Of a DNA stretch of 24,623 nucleotides, positions 1 to 10,743 are shown in pieces; within the stretch, counting starts at the first letter, position 1; every line of letters starts with the position of its first letter. Source of the DNA: Tieghemiomyces parasiticus (Eukaryota > Kickxellomycota > Dimargaritomycetes > Dimargaritales > Dimargaritaceae); the NCBI GenBank assembly GCA_027575765.1, contig JANBPT010000730.1, positions 1 to 24,623 of the forward strand, read 5' to 3'. A program made the position numbers and the translations under genes. The notes under the pieces were generated by a model. The model saw only the letters and a list, made by a program, of their open reading frames with translations. It was not told the origin of the DNA and made no database searches.

Positions 1-548
1 ATTTGGCTTTCCCTGATGGATTTGCTGACACATACATGTCCTGGTAGATCATTCTAACCAAGATCCATCCATCAGGCATCTTCAGGAGGCCAAACAGAGT
101 GATGGCTCCACACACATGTGGTGCTCAGCCCTATGCGGGAGGTCTTTGGTTGGGCCGTACATGACAATGGTCTGGGCCCAATGGCAATTCAGGGAAAACT
201 TGTCAACGGACGGGATTGTTTACAGAAGTGTCAAAAGTAAATAGTATGGGACGAGTACGGCGTGATTATTGATACAAAGAATAAAATAAAATAAAATAGT
301 TTTACCAAATGAATCTCAGAAAAAATAGAAAAATAGCTGGCAAGCCCTTGCCTAACTGCGCGGGCTCGCTTTTATACTCGTGTGCGGAGAAGGATCTGCA
401 TCCCCCTGCATAAAGTGTGTAACCTTAAAATTTTGATCCTAGCTTTCCCCCTAGAAGGGATGGCTAGTATTTACGTTTTTCCCGTGCTGATGTGCCCGTC
501 AGATACCTTCAAAAGGCAAAGCGGGTGTCGGCACCACACACATGTCAA
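1..548. other. Left-edge region without recognised gene
   Basis: I see no protein-coding or RNA gene here. The stretch holds AT-rich tracts (repeated AAAAT units near 280-298), a TATA-like TTTTATACTC near 370-379, and a loose interrupted inverted repeat (CTGATGGAT at 13-21 against ATCCATCAG at 67-75, and TTTGGC at 2-7 against GCCAAA at 89-94). It ends directly at the tRNA-Cys gene. Part of it is presumably the upstream flank of that gene, but Pol III promoters for tRNAs are internal. Confidence 0.5.
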
Positions 549-620
549 GGGTCCGTAGCTCAGTGGCAGAGCAATCGACTGCAGATCGATAGGTCCCCGG
601 TTCAACTCCGGGTGGGCCCT
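549..620 (+). tRNA. tRNA-Cys (anticodon GCA)
   Basis: The sequence folds as a complete 72-base tRNA without an intron. The acceptor stem GGGTCCG (549-555) pairs with TGGGCCC (613-619), with G-T pairs at two positions. The D stem is GCTC (558-561) with GAGC (569-572). The anticodon stem ATCGA/TCGAT encloses the loop CTGCAGA, with anticodon GCA at 581-583. The T stem CCCGG/CCGGG encloses TTCAACT. The discriminator base is T620, as expected for tRNA-Cys. It would decode UGC and UGU. The T-loop deviates slightly from TTCGANT (TTCAACT) but keeps the B-box core. Confidence 0.97.
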
Positions 621-627
621 TTTTTTT
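620..627 (+). terminator. Pol III terminator of tRNA-Cys
   Basis: A run of eight T residues starts at the discriminator base of the tRNA-Cys gene. This is the standard RNA polymerase III termination signal on the sense strand. Confidence 0.9.
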
Positions 628-698
628 CCCCTCTCGATTGACTGGAAGTCTGTCGAATGACGATCCCACTATTTATAGCTTTTGAGGACCAGAAATAG

Positions 699-776
699 GG
701 CATGGTAGCCCAAGCGGAATGGTGTGTCAAGTGCACCACCTAAAATAGGAGTCATTATGTCTAAACTCTAGTGCCA
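699..776 (+). pseudogene. Decayed tRNA-Leu(CAA)-like relic
   Basis: The segment has the outline of a type II tRNA. GGCATGG (699-705) pairs with TAGTGCC (769-775) with one mismatch, followed by A776. An A-box-like TAGCCCAAGCGG lies at 706-717. An anticodon stem GGTGT (721-725) pairs with GCACC (733-737) around GTCAAGT, which gives anticodon CAA (728-730) after T727 and before G731. A Leu/Ser-type variable arm, CCTA-AAA-TAGG, lies at 739-749. The T arm is not recognisable and there is no GTTCGANTC B box, so it should not be a normal Pol III gene. It sits 78 bases after the intact tRNA-Cys. The alternative is chance similarity. Confidence 0.4.
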
Positions 777-1568
777 ATACAATTTATCTGGCAGGAAGGC
801 AAGTGATTCCTAGATAGCGCCTTGGCAACGCTCCTCGTGTTTGTGTCGCTAATAAGCAACTCGATGATACCAAAATACTCAGCGTTGAGGTAGCGCCGTG
901 AGCTGTCCCATTGGCGAAAAGATTGATCGTAAGACATGGGGTAGAGGTGGTGCTTTCCTTATTGCAATGGGGTTGATTAGGCTGTTTAAATTTGTATTTA
1001 CTCGACAATGCCATATCTATTTGCCAAACTACTCCGACTTGGGCTGTGAAATCCCAAACAGCCCGTTCTCCGCACACGACGAGTCAGGTTGGCTGAAGTC
1101 ATTTAGTATAAAATGTGCGCAAAATAAGAGATGGAGAGAGTACGACGACAGAAGTGACATTAGAAATCCGGTAAACGGCTGAAGACCCAAGCACGAGAAG
1201 CAGAATGAGGTAAGAATTAAATGGAGAACTTCTGGTCGGTAAAAAAAGAAAAAGCGACCATTAAATGGACAGAAAAATATATATGAAATGGATGGGGCAT
1301 GATGGGTGGGGTCTGGTCTACGGAAGAGTAGTGGAACTGCAAGGTCATGTTTGAATAAATGGCAAAGGTTATATGGAGGAAAGGGTGTACAGGCGAATCG
1401 GGAGGAAAGGGAAGTGACAACAAGGATTGGGGTAGTAGGGCAACGCATTACAGGATAGCCGCTCAGCAAAATATCCCGTAACCAACGGGTACGTCAGGAA
1501 GGTCAACAAACAAACGAACCAAAATAAAAAGGCCACCATCAAGCAGGGTCTGGCGCATATTGTTGTGG
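777..1568. other. Spacer between tRNA relic and LRG1 3' end
   Basis: No coding region is supported. Short open frames on both strands lack recognisable motifs and have no coding-like base bias. The right-hand part should carry the 3' UTR and polyadenylation region of the minus-strand LRG1-like gene. I could not pick a definite AATAAA on the minus strand close to the stop codon. Confidence 0.5.
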
Positions 1569-4500
1569 TCAACCCTTACCCACAAGACCCGGTGGCCGCG
1601 AAGCAGCAGCATGTTTAGCCGAAGAGGGATTTGATTCGGCGTATTCGGCCCCGGGGTGAGGTTTCTTAATGGACCGCACGACGTGCTCGACGCGCTTCAA
1701 GATATCCTTAGAATTTAGCGCCCCAATGTTATCGTCCACAATCCGTTCCTGCTGCAACACGTGGGCAATATCGGCAGGCACGGTCCAGTAGGTATCCTGG
1801 TGTTGCAACAGATTGTAGACAGCCTGGATGGCCGCGAACGAGTCGTCCTTAAGCGGATCCTTGGAGTTGGAGTACAGAATGTTAGGTGTGATAACCGTCG
1901 ACAGGTTTCCGAGGTCCATTCGGCTACCCTCGTCGGCACTGATGTGAGCGAACCGCGCCGCGAACCGGAGGAGGCCAAATAGGACCTCAGCACAGTCACG
2001 GTTAGGCGCTGGGAGCAGTACACACGCCAGGTGGAACGCCCGCCGTTGGTCCGTCTCGTCTTGGATACGCTCGCACGCCAGGAACAGCCGGTGTAACCGG
2101 AAGGTGAGTAGGGGCTCCGCCAGTTCGCGCAGAAATTTTTTGAGGAGTGCTGCGCACTGCACCGCCGTCTCGACGGATAGATCCACCGAGTGGATGTCGT
2201 GGTCGATGGCATCCGACAACTCCTTGAGCCGCCGGATGTTGCCGTTCTTGCGGAAGATACCCTCGACCGCCAGGTTCTTGGGCTTGAGGGCGTCCATGAC
2301 CAGTTCGAAAAACAGCGGAACGCGAACCACCGTGGACACGGTGGCATGCTGTGACTCGATCCCCTGCCGCTCCACTAGCTCCTCCATCGTACTGCCAAAC
2401 ACCACATCCTTGGCCTTGCCCGCCGGCTTTTTCTTCTGGTTCATGTTGGCCTTCAACCGCGTCCAGATGGACTGCTTGCGGGATCCTACCATGCTGAGTA
2501 GCTCGTCGGCCTGCACGTAGTTCTGCACCAGCGGGATGAGTTGAAGCACCGCCACGTGTTTGGCCAAAAAGTGTTCGAGTAGATTGAGCTCGCACAGCAG
2601 CGTCTTGGTCGCGCCGGCCCGACCACCGCCACTGGCGTCAGGCTGGGTGATTAGTGTGGGCACAGGACGTGGGACAGGACTATAACTGGCCCCGAGCTGC
2701 GGGTCAGACCGGTTGACGACGGCCTCCGGGGTGGGCGGTTGGGTACCCCCTGGGGTGGACCCAGTGGAGTTGGCGGCGCTACCCAGGGGTAGACTGCCTT
2801 CGGTCCGCGACCTTGGCTGCATGGTCCGACTGCGGTGGTCCCGGGGCTTCTCCCAACTGAGCGGTGGATCCACGATGGTCGGACGGTAGAACTGAGTCTC
2901 ACGAAGGGCCTCTTCGGGCAAACGGGCGGCCGAACTGGCCCGCGGGAGCAGCCCCTCTTTGGGCGGGACGGGTGGTCCCGCGGCGTCCTGGTCTACCATG
3001 ACCAAGGCCACGGCATCGGCCTGCACGTAATGGCGTTCCAGAGTGGGCTTCCGTTTGAGGTCGGATTGAGCGGTGGCCGGGGCAGGTGGGTCTTTGGGCC
3101 GCTCGGTGATGCCCATGTCTTCCGGCGGGGCGGCGGCGGCCATCACATCGGCGGTTGAGGGAGGCCGGATCACCGTCGGGGAGGGCGGCATCACATGCTC
3201 CACGTCCATATCGATCGTCTTCTGGTCCTCACCGCGCGGGGCCTTGGCAGGGGGCGGGGCGTGCGCGGCGGTGTCGCCCGGATGGACACGGGTCATGCCA
3301 GCAGCAGGGGATTCGATCGCCTTGGAAGGAGCCTTAGGGCTGAGTAGGGTTGCCGAAAGCCGACCGTTTTTGCGGTTGAGGAGATTGTAGAGCCTCTTCA
3401 GAGCCACGCGCAGCAGAAATGAGTACTGTTCCAATTGGGTCACGAAGGCGAAGGGGCGCACAGTCGGTGGAACGGGTACCTGCGGGGTACAGGTAGAACA
3501 CAAGACGCGGTGGCCCGCCTCGTCGTAGGCGGCTTTCTGGTATAGGTGCTTGAGCGTACGCCCGCAGCCGTCGCAGTTGAAGCAGGCCTTGTGCCACCGT
3601 CGCGACTTGTAAGAAATGCACTCCTCCTCCAAAGTCACCTGACAGAGGGCACATAGGTCGGATGACACGCCAATGTCGCGGTATGAAAGCTGAAAGGCCA
3701 CGGCGGTGTCCCGGTCGTTGATCTCTGCTAACTTATGCAGGAGACCGTTAAGCGAGATCTTGCTGCCGTACTCGCGTTCGGCCTTGAGTGCGCCCATTAG
3801 AGCGGCTCGGATCAGCATCTTGAGGTAGTGCGCCAGGCCCGTGACTAGAGACAGAAGCTCCTCAGTCATCTCGATTCCTTTGCTGCTGGTGATGTCTTCC
3901 GAGTTGGACAGTAGGGCGAAGAAGCGAATGATGCGCTTGCACAGGATCTTGGGCTCCTTGGTGTGCTGCAAGCCAGTGGCATCGTCAAACTGGGCAAGTT
4001 GGTCCTCCAGGTCGTCGATGGCTGTAAATATGGTGTGAACGTGCATGATGAACTTCTCAGCCACGTGCAGAGCCTCCACGTAGACGCCCTTGGAGACGTG
4101 GATTAGCATGTCCGAGATGCAAGCGGCGGAGGACTCTTCGAAGGTGGAAAGGATGGTCCATATGGAATAAATTATGTCTTCGGTGATGTTGGAGAGGCTA
4201 GGTGGGGCGCGGTCCACAATCTGGTCCTTATCCAGATTGGTGACTGGAAGAGCGGGATCGAAGGGGCAGCAGAGGAGGTGGTGGTGGGAAACCAGGGATA
4301 AGAATCGGTTAGCGGGTGGGGTCGTTCGAAACCTCGTGGTACAGACCTGTCAGGAAGGACCAGATAATCCGAGCCCTCAAAATCTACCATAAGAAACGAT
4401 TCCGATAGGCAGAAATCAACGTACCAGATCCGATGGACTCATGCCTACTAGTGGGTGTGTACACTTGGGGGGCGATGCGGACATGCCAAAACTTATAAAT

Positions 4501-5196
4501 CATGTAGCATTCTGGATGCCAGGGTTCAGCCACGGTGTCAGTCGTGATTTCAATGTACTGCCGCAGGATACCCAGTTGGCACCCAACGCACTTGATGGAG
4601 GCGATCTGGGCGTAGTGCTTGCCACAAAAGACGTTGCCGTCCTCCTCGTAGTACACATCCTCGGGACCGAAGACGGTGGGGCACATTGAGCAGGTGAAGT
4701 GGTCGAGGTGGTACTTTTTATCGTCGGCCGATATATAGGAGTGCTGAAGGGGCTGGTCGCACCGGTAGCACAGAAGGTCAAGCTGGCGGTAGTAGTCCTT
4801 CTCGCATAGGGCAAAGGTTTCGCCGTTTGGTGACGTGATGGGGAAGAACTTGTTGGCGACGACCTGACCACAAACCTGAAGCAGGGAGGAGGTGGGGTGA
4901 CATTGGTAAATGGTTAGAACGAGGTCCGTTTGATAGTAGGACAGGGAGGATGCGCCTTGGCCTAGGCCATTCGGCAAAGATGCATTTCTCTATACACTGC
5001 GACAAGCGGAAATCTATGGGAGAGGGGGGAGGCCCACGGGACTTACCAGGCACGTAAAGCAGTCCAGGTGGTAGGTCGCGTTCAAGGCTCGCACGTAGTG
5101 GCGTGGTAATGTCTTGCTGCACCTTGAACAGGCTTTCTCGGTTGCCTGGGCCGGCTCCTCGGCTGACCGGGTTGCAACTTCGGTACTATGCGTCAT
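1569..5196 (-). CDS. LRG1: LIM-domain Rho GTPase-activating protein (Lrg1/Rga1 type)
   Basis: In yeasts this family stimulates GTP hydrolysis by Rho1, limiting glucan synthase and cell-integrity signalling at growth sites. I read three exons, 5196-5047, 4875-4425 and 4243-1569. They are joined in phase through GTAAGT/CAG (171 b) and GTACGT/CAG (181 b) introns, giving about 1091 residues (S. cerevisiae Lrg1 is about 1017). LIM1 is at about 23-77 (C23, C26, H43, C46, C49, C52, C74, D77). LIM2 is at 86-137 (C86, C89, H106, H109, C112, C115, C134, H137). A half-LIM segment follows (C146, C149, then WHPEC at 169-173), typical of Lrg1. A helical segment with FEESSAACISDM leads to LIM3 at 398-452. 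A long Pro/Ala/Ser-rich linker precedes the RhoGAP domain at about 817-1024, with arginine finger R865 in GIFRKNGN, the LRELAEPLL motif, and TPNIL. The start is the first ATG of the exon carrying LIM1. That exon could be non-initial if a further upstream exon exists, but none is seen. Confidence 0.92.
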
Positions 5197-7662
5197 GAGG
5201 AGTCGTATATAAATGGGAAGGCGCCGCGGGGGTAGGCAGATTAGGATGGAACGGTCGACAGAGGCGCCTGTGGAAGTAGTCGTTCCGGTGATTGGACAAG
5301 CGGAGTGTGAAACCGATGTGGGGGGTCGGAAGGGACGCGAAAAAGAGATGGTTAGCGATAAACAGGGTGTGGAGGTTAGCGATGGAAAAACGGAATTAAG
5401 TCTCAATGGGCAGCTTTGGTTACAGAAAGTGGTCGTCGGGACGCGTGGGTGGAAGAATGGAATGAGGATTATGCTTGCAATGCGGGAGGAGGGACGAGCA
5501 ACCGACGTGACGGTAGCTTCCACCAAGATCAGGCCGTGTGCAGCTAGGGCGGTAGGGGCACACCGGGAGGACGCCGTACGCGACATCGTCTCCGCTTCTC
5601 GCCCAGGAGCAATGCGGCCCCACCGCCTTCGCTGCAAAATGATACGAGGTCAAGGGGCGCCGGTTCGTTTCAGGCCGCCTGCGTCCAAGGTCGGCATGTG
5701 GCGCCACCGGTCGATTATCTAAACCCCAGAGGGGCAACGCCCCTTTCCCCCGACGAGTGACAAGGCGGTTTCAACCAGCATCCAGGCGAGCAGAAACTGC
5801 GCTGCATTGGTTATGCTGGCAGGGGTGACAACAACCTACCTGTGAGGGCCGGTCAGGAAGTCTACGGGTCTAGGACTCCAATTCTTTGGGGCGGTTGAGC
5901 GATAGAATACGCTATTTAAGGGACGTGGCTGGGCCGCGGAGAAGCAAAGATGAAGCGACGGGATCGCGCTGCGGAAGAGGTCGGTGGGTGGGACACGCAG
6001 TACGGGATAAAGACATAAACATCCGGTCGGGTCGGACGGCAACGGCAAGCGCAGGATGTAGGCAGGCCGAGACGCTGGAGATGTAAAGAAATAGTAAACG
6101 GACAAGGGTTGGTATTAATAGTCAGAGGACGAGTACATCGAAATGTGGACGGTCCAAGTAGGTTATAGTGGTAGGCAGGGACGAAAAAGGGTGACAATCG
6201 AATGGGAGCGCGGTCAGAGAATAGCGAGGTCACGTCGCCGAAGACGAAAAGAGTGGGAAGAGATGGGTGCAGAAGTGTGGGGGAGGGGATTTCCAGGTAC
6301 GGCGGAGTAGAAAAAAGAGGAGGAGGAGGAGGAGACACGAGATGGACAGTGTAAGAAGGGAATGACCGTGTGGTTGGGCGAGGGCGCGAATAGATAGAAT
6401 AGGGCGAAGGAGGGGAGGAGTATGTATGCCTAATCAGAGGCTCACAGCTCCGATCGGACGGACGGAAGGATCCCGCCGGAAAATACAACGAGCTGGGAGA
6501 TTGAAGCGTGAACAAGCTGTGGCCAACAGAAGCCACATCAAGCTGAAGAACGGCAGGGAGCAGCAGCGTAGTTGAGGCGCATAGACATAATAGTGGGTTG
6601 GCACATGGAGGGCCAGGAGGAATGTCCGATGGATCCTCTCAAAGGTGGTAGCAAGGGATAGTGTCAAGGGACGGGGCCGAGCAAATTGAGAAGGTAGGTA
6701 GGGGGTAGAGGGGCAGTAAAGGTTACGTGACACGGGAGGCGAGGGCGGAGATGGAGGGTCGGCGTCAACGGATTCAGAACCGGTGAGATGGCGACGGCCA
6801 AAGACCGGAGCCTGTCCGAAACCGGCCGAGGATTGCCAGCCCCTGCGGTTATGAAGGTACAGACAAATTGGCCATTGACTGGAGAAGAGGCTCAAGCGGT
6901 AGCAAGAACCCAACCAGAGGTCCACGGTAGGGTACCGCCGGATATCAGTGGCTGGTTGGTAGCCAACTCCGCCTGGCAGCGGCGGTAGAACCCGCCAGGG
7001 CTGACGAAGGCCGCGCTTTTGCTATTTCACTACCGCCAACGACCGTGCGCATCGAATGCCTCGACCCCACCACTTCGGGACCAATTATTCGCTAAGTCGA
7101 CGGTCTGGGCGTAGGCGTTTCTACAGGGAAAGGTCGGGTCTCAGGCGTGAACGAGGAAGGAAGTATGGAATGCCGCGCCCGGCCCGTCACGGGGCCAGTC
7201 CAGGTGGGTAGGGCTGACTGAACAGCGGGGTTGAGGGGTGGAGGGTAGGGTGCGGGCAGGGGATAATTCTCAGGTCTTAACGAGGGACATACACGGGTGA
7301 CTGTCGCTTCGTCCAACACTGGTGAATGATGACCCGGGGTATCGACAGTGCGCGGTTACCTAGGATATGATCCTGTCCAAACTCAACAAAGGTGGCAGTC
7401 AATGTCTGTCTAACGTCGCAGGTTGAAGAGGAAGGGTGCATCTGATACCCTTTGGCCCTGACCTGCTCATATGGTATAGCTACTGGGCTCTTAAGCGCCC
7501 TAGGTCCCTGCTTACCACTAGCCGAGTTGGTCGCTGGCTGGCTGACATGCATTAGCGACACAGTTCTAGGCTCCCCAGGCAGGCCTTGTAAAATCCTCGC
7601 CAGCATAGCTAAGCCCCGCTGTGAAGCTGCTTGTGCCCAAGAGGGTCTACCTGCAATCGGAC
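5197..7662. other. Long gene-free region upstream of LRG1, purine-rich on plus strand
   Basis: No gene is supported. From about 5800 to 6750 the plus strand is strongly purine-rich. The strand sense to LRG1 is therefore pyrimidine-rich, as is common in fungal promoters and 5' leaders. Open frames on both strands translate to Ser/Pro/Arg-rich sequence without domains. A TATATAAATG sequence lies at 5206-5215 on the plus strand, only 9 bases before the LRG1 start codon. Its orientation would fit a plus-strand transcript better than LRG1. The part at 6750-7660 is of mixed composition with nothing recognisable. Confidence 0.5.
6317..6334 (+). repeat. (GAG/GGA)n microsatellite
   Basis: An uninterrupted run of about six GAG units lies within the purine-rich region upstream of the minus-strand LRG1-like gene. 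No function is evident. Confidence 0.85.
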
Positions 7663-7700
7663 AAAAAAAAAACTCCCCCTAGACGGGGAGACTTCGTCTC
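7663..7700 (-). terminator. Hairpin plus T10 run (minus-strand reading)
   Basis: On the plus strand, ten A residues (7663-7672) precede a stem of CTCCCC (7673-7678) with GGGGAG (7685-7690). A second small stem, GAGAC (7688-7692) with GTCTC (7696-7700), overlaps it. Read on the minus strand, the hairpin is followed directly by ten T residues, the shape of a Pol III stop or the 3' end of a small RNA. No tRNA or other known RNA is recognisable upstream on the minus strand, so this could be a chance structure or a poly(A)-tailed insertion. Confidence 0.35.
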
Positions 7701-7704
7701 ACAG

Positions 7705-7724
7705 GTGTGTGTGTGTGTGTGTGT
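7705..7724 (+). repeat. (GT)10 microsatellite
   Basis: Ten perfect GT dinucleotides are followed by an A-run, 200 bases upstream of the ETT1-like start codon. Confidence 0.95.
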
Positions 7725-7924
7725 AAAAAAAGCCATGGCAGACAGATTGACTAAAGCATCTAACGACCGGCCGTGGCAATGCGCTCCGTGCTCTTACTAC
7801 CATATGCTCGTTTGCTGATCTCCCTGGAGCAACGCCACCCTAACCCCAAGGCGAGTCCTGCCCACGCTTTCCTTTGTTAACTCTCGTCCATTGCTATACC
7901 ATTTACCTTAAACAATCGTCCACC

Positions 7925-9351
7925 ATGACCGAGAAGACACCCAAGCGACGCCCCGGTGGCCTCAAGCGGGCCCATGCCGAACGCCAAGACGAAGTGGATG
8001 TGGAAGTTAGCGCACCCCATGCCAAGAGCAGCCGGACGAAGGACGTGGCCGAGGACGAGGACGAAATGGCTGTGCCGTTGCCCGATTCCGGTGAGACAGA
8101 CGAACTGGCCGACCTCAAGGAACTCTACGACAAGGCCTTCGCCACCCTCAGTAAGTAGACCTCTATCCTCACGTATTCGCCTCTAGTCACGACCCTCGCT
8201 CTCACAGCCGCTTACCCCTTTCTTACCTACCCTGCTCTCCTTCACCACCGAATCCACCTCCTCCAGAGACCGACTCTGAGAAGGCCTTCAGTCTCTTCCG
8301 CGGTCTGGTCCACGAGAGTGACCGGGTGCTCCGTTTACAAGCTGAGGCTGGCGAGACACCTCCACCGCACCTATATTGGGTGTACGGCATGGCCCTCTTC
8401 TGTATGAGCGAGCTGAAGGAAGAAGCCGACTCGTTTGATTTCCTTCGGCTGTCCTCCGAGCGGTTCGCCCGGGGTCAGGAACTGGCCCAGGACTTCCACG
8501 ACGAGGCCCTGGACGCTCGGCTCAAACTGAGTGATCTGCACGAACGGCTCGCCCTGGGCCACGCCAAAGCACTAATCGGCCAGGCCCGCGTGCTGGCCCA
8601 CCGGGCAGCCGAGCACCCGGATATCGCTGCCGAGACGTTATCGGACCGTGAAACCTTGGTTAAAGACGCCGTCGAGAACTTCGAACTGGCCGTCCAGTCG
8701 GCCCAGGCCGCAGGGTACTCCCAGTCTGTGGCAGAACCGTTGCTCATCCAGGAGATTAGCCTGTTGCAGTCCTACGTGGATGCCTTGGCCGAATGGGACG
8801 AAATCGAGCGGTGGAATGGGGTTGCCATCGACAAGCTAACGGCCGCCCTCAAAAACCACGAGGCCAGCCCCAAGTTGTGGTTCCATCTCGGTTATTGTCA
8901 TTGGTCCTTGGCCAAGTACTTCCTCGACCAGGACGAGGAGGATGGTGAGGAAGACGAAGAAGACGATGACGAAAAAGCCACACGCTACAGCGAACTCATC
9001 GGCCAGGCCCAACCCTATCTCCGCAAGAGCCACGAATACCTCGCCAAGTCCCAGGAGCTGTACGGCAAAGATAACCCGGAATCCGTGTTCATGTTGCTTA
9101 CGCTGGGTGAAGTGCTTATTAACCTCGGTAACTGTGTCGAGGCCACCACTGCTTTGGACGACGACGCCGAAGAGTCAGAACCCAGCGTCTTGGACGGCCT
9201 GACACAGGACCAGTACTATGAGCGGGCGGTGGCCGCATTCAACCAGGCCCGGCAACTTGGGGGCGATGACTATATGCTACCGGAACAGTTTGAGCAGTTC
9301 CTCCAGGACTGGGAGGAAGAGATGCAGCAGAGCGAGGAGGAAACGGACTAG
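7925..9351 (+). CDS. ETT1: Enhancer of translation termination 1-like protein (Ett1/Nro1 family)
   Basis: Yeast Ett1 promotes translation termination. Its S. pombe relative Nro1 controls the prolyl hydroxylase-like Ofd1 and the hypoxic response. Exons are 7925-8150 and 8267-9351. They are joined in phase 1 across a 116-base intron (GTAAGT, CCTCCAG), giving 436 residues (S. cerevisiae Ett1 about 412). The start ATG has a CACC context, and an upstream in-frame TTG at 7874 is not needed. The N-terminus is basic (KTPKRRPGGLKR, residues 4-15), as expected for this nuclear family. It is followed by an acidic segment and then an all-helical TPR-like body. Family-like features include WFHLGYCHWSLAKYFL near 280-295, an acidic insert at about 296-312, and the acidic C-terminus after LPEQFEQFLQDWEEE. 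I recognised it by these patterns and by length, not by alignment. Another TPR protein is the main alternative. Confidence 0.75.
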
Positions 9352-10584
9352 CCCTACAGTATTCCTGTATGCCGGTTGGGAACTACTTACGGGGTGAATG
9401 CTAAGCCCTTTACCGAAAACCCTGAGAGCCTTTACCGTCGTTTTTGTCTCTGCTACACCGGTACGTCTTATTTAGGAACGCTCTCACTTCGTCTTGCTCG
9501 GTAGTACGCCACCTAAACTCCGCCGTGCACAAAGCTACATTACTATTACTGGGTCCGGCCTGCCTTATCACGCTTATTAAACCCTCTTCTCCCCCCTCAG
9601 GCTGCCTTCCTTGATGCCGCATCTTCCTCCTCCCAATTGACCGGACAGCCTCGTTGACTTCTGCACTCATATGGTCGGTAGATAAGTGACTCAAATGGTA
9701 CGACCCGCACCTTGTGGGCTGTATGTAGCCGACATTGCCGCTAAGTGCTACCTTCCCTAATCTGTCCATGTCTGCCATGGTAACTATTCACCCATGCAAT
9801 CGCTAGATTAAAATGCTACCGACTCAGCAGCTCAGGACATTGGTGCCTTAGATAGACTGAGTACCCATACTCCTCACCCCTTTGTTGCCTCGGATACCCG
9901 TTGCCCTGATCTTCGGCCGGTGTATCTCAGTCGATTTTCCGTAACACGCAATCCGTCTGGTACGCAGCACGGGGTGATTCTACCCTGCAAGCCTTCACAG
10001 CCCGACCATAGTCTCCTTGCCGCCGACATAGGCCAGGCCAATGCAAGTAAAGCCGCTCGGTTTCACCCGCAACTGTTGTACCATTGTATCGTTTTTTTTG
10101 TTACCGGGCACTCTTTTGCTAACCACCTCTTACTTTTCCGTAGGGGGATAGTTCAGAACGGGGAGGTAGGCGAGCGGAAGGTCTGAGGTCAAGCGTATTG
10201 AGCCACCATCCCCAGCTTCCATCCTTCACCGCCAGGGTCAAGGACTTGACAGAGTAGACCCTGAAGAATTGGTACTCGGATTGTGAGACCGACATCTTTT
10301 ATCTCCTACTCCCCACTCGCCAAAATTCACACCAGCCACCCATCACAAGAGTATCCCTAGGCGCCCAGACGAACTGGTGACCTGTCGCGCCCGGCCTGCT
10401 CACTGCAGGCTACTGAATTTTGACCTATCCCACCACTTTTGTCCCCTTGGTGTCCTGAATAATTATTTCCGCCAGCCCAGGTTTTCACCTTCGGGCACCA
10501 CCCTTTCTACTCTCACCGTACTTACTACGCTGCTGGCGTTTATTTCGGCCAGTTGTCTACCGGGTCGACTCCGCTAGCTAGATA
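9352..10584. other. Spacer between ETT1 and MVP1
   Basis: I see no gene. Short frames on either strand (for example minus 9410-9778 and plus 9920-10186) show no domain or family pattern. The region should contain the ETT1 3' UTR and the MVP1 promoter. A T-rich stretch near 10092-10100 and pyrimidine-rich sequence approaching 10700 are the only compositional features. Confidence 0.5.
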
Positions 10585-10731
10585 ATGGTTGCAAATTTTC
10601 GTTCAGATACCTTCTCATCTACTCCCAGCCCTACGTCCTCCTTCACCGCCATTCCACGTCGCCGTCCAACCCCCCCTCTCCTCTCTCTCCTTTCCGGGCC
10701 GACGAGATTCGCCGCCAGCCCCAACCTGTAG
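10585..10731 (+). promoter_or_regulatory. Candidate upstream ORF in the MVP1 leader (48 codons)
   Basis: An ATG at 10585 opens a 48-codon frame ending in TAG at 10729-10731, 12 bases before the MVP1 ATG and in the same frame. The peptide is rich in Ser, Thr, Pro and Arg. If the transcript starts upstream of it, scanning ribosomes would meet it first and MVP1 translation would depend on leaky scanning or reinitiation. The transcript start is unknown, so the ORF may lie outside the mRNA. Confidence 0.4.
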
Positions 10732-10743
10732 AATCCATTCAGT

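Noticed and set aside
1..94. Interrupted inverted repeat at the left edge
   Set aside because: The arms are short and unequally spaced. No element ends, coding sequence or duplication accompany them.
229..548. Possible LTR between TGTCAA repeats, ending at tRNA-Cys
   Set aside because: TGTCAA also occurs at 201-206 and the ends, polyadenylation signal and duplication are not convincing. Proximity to a tRNA alone is not enough.
1569..1590. GTAAGG near the end of LRG1 as a donor to another exon
   Set aside because: A TGA follows two codons later and no coding sequence continues downstream. The RhoGAP domain is already complete.
5213..5722. 169-codon plus-strand frame starting at an ATG next to a TATA sequence
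   Set aside because: No domain or family pattern, no coding-type third-position bias, and it lies opposite the LRG1 upstream region. I keep only the TATA observation.
5916..6536. 206-codon minus-strand frame upstream of LRG1
   Set aside because: The product is Ser/Pro/Arg/Leu low complexity, explained by the pyrimidine-rich strand. It is not linked to LRG1 by plausible splice sites.
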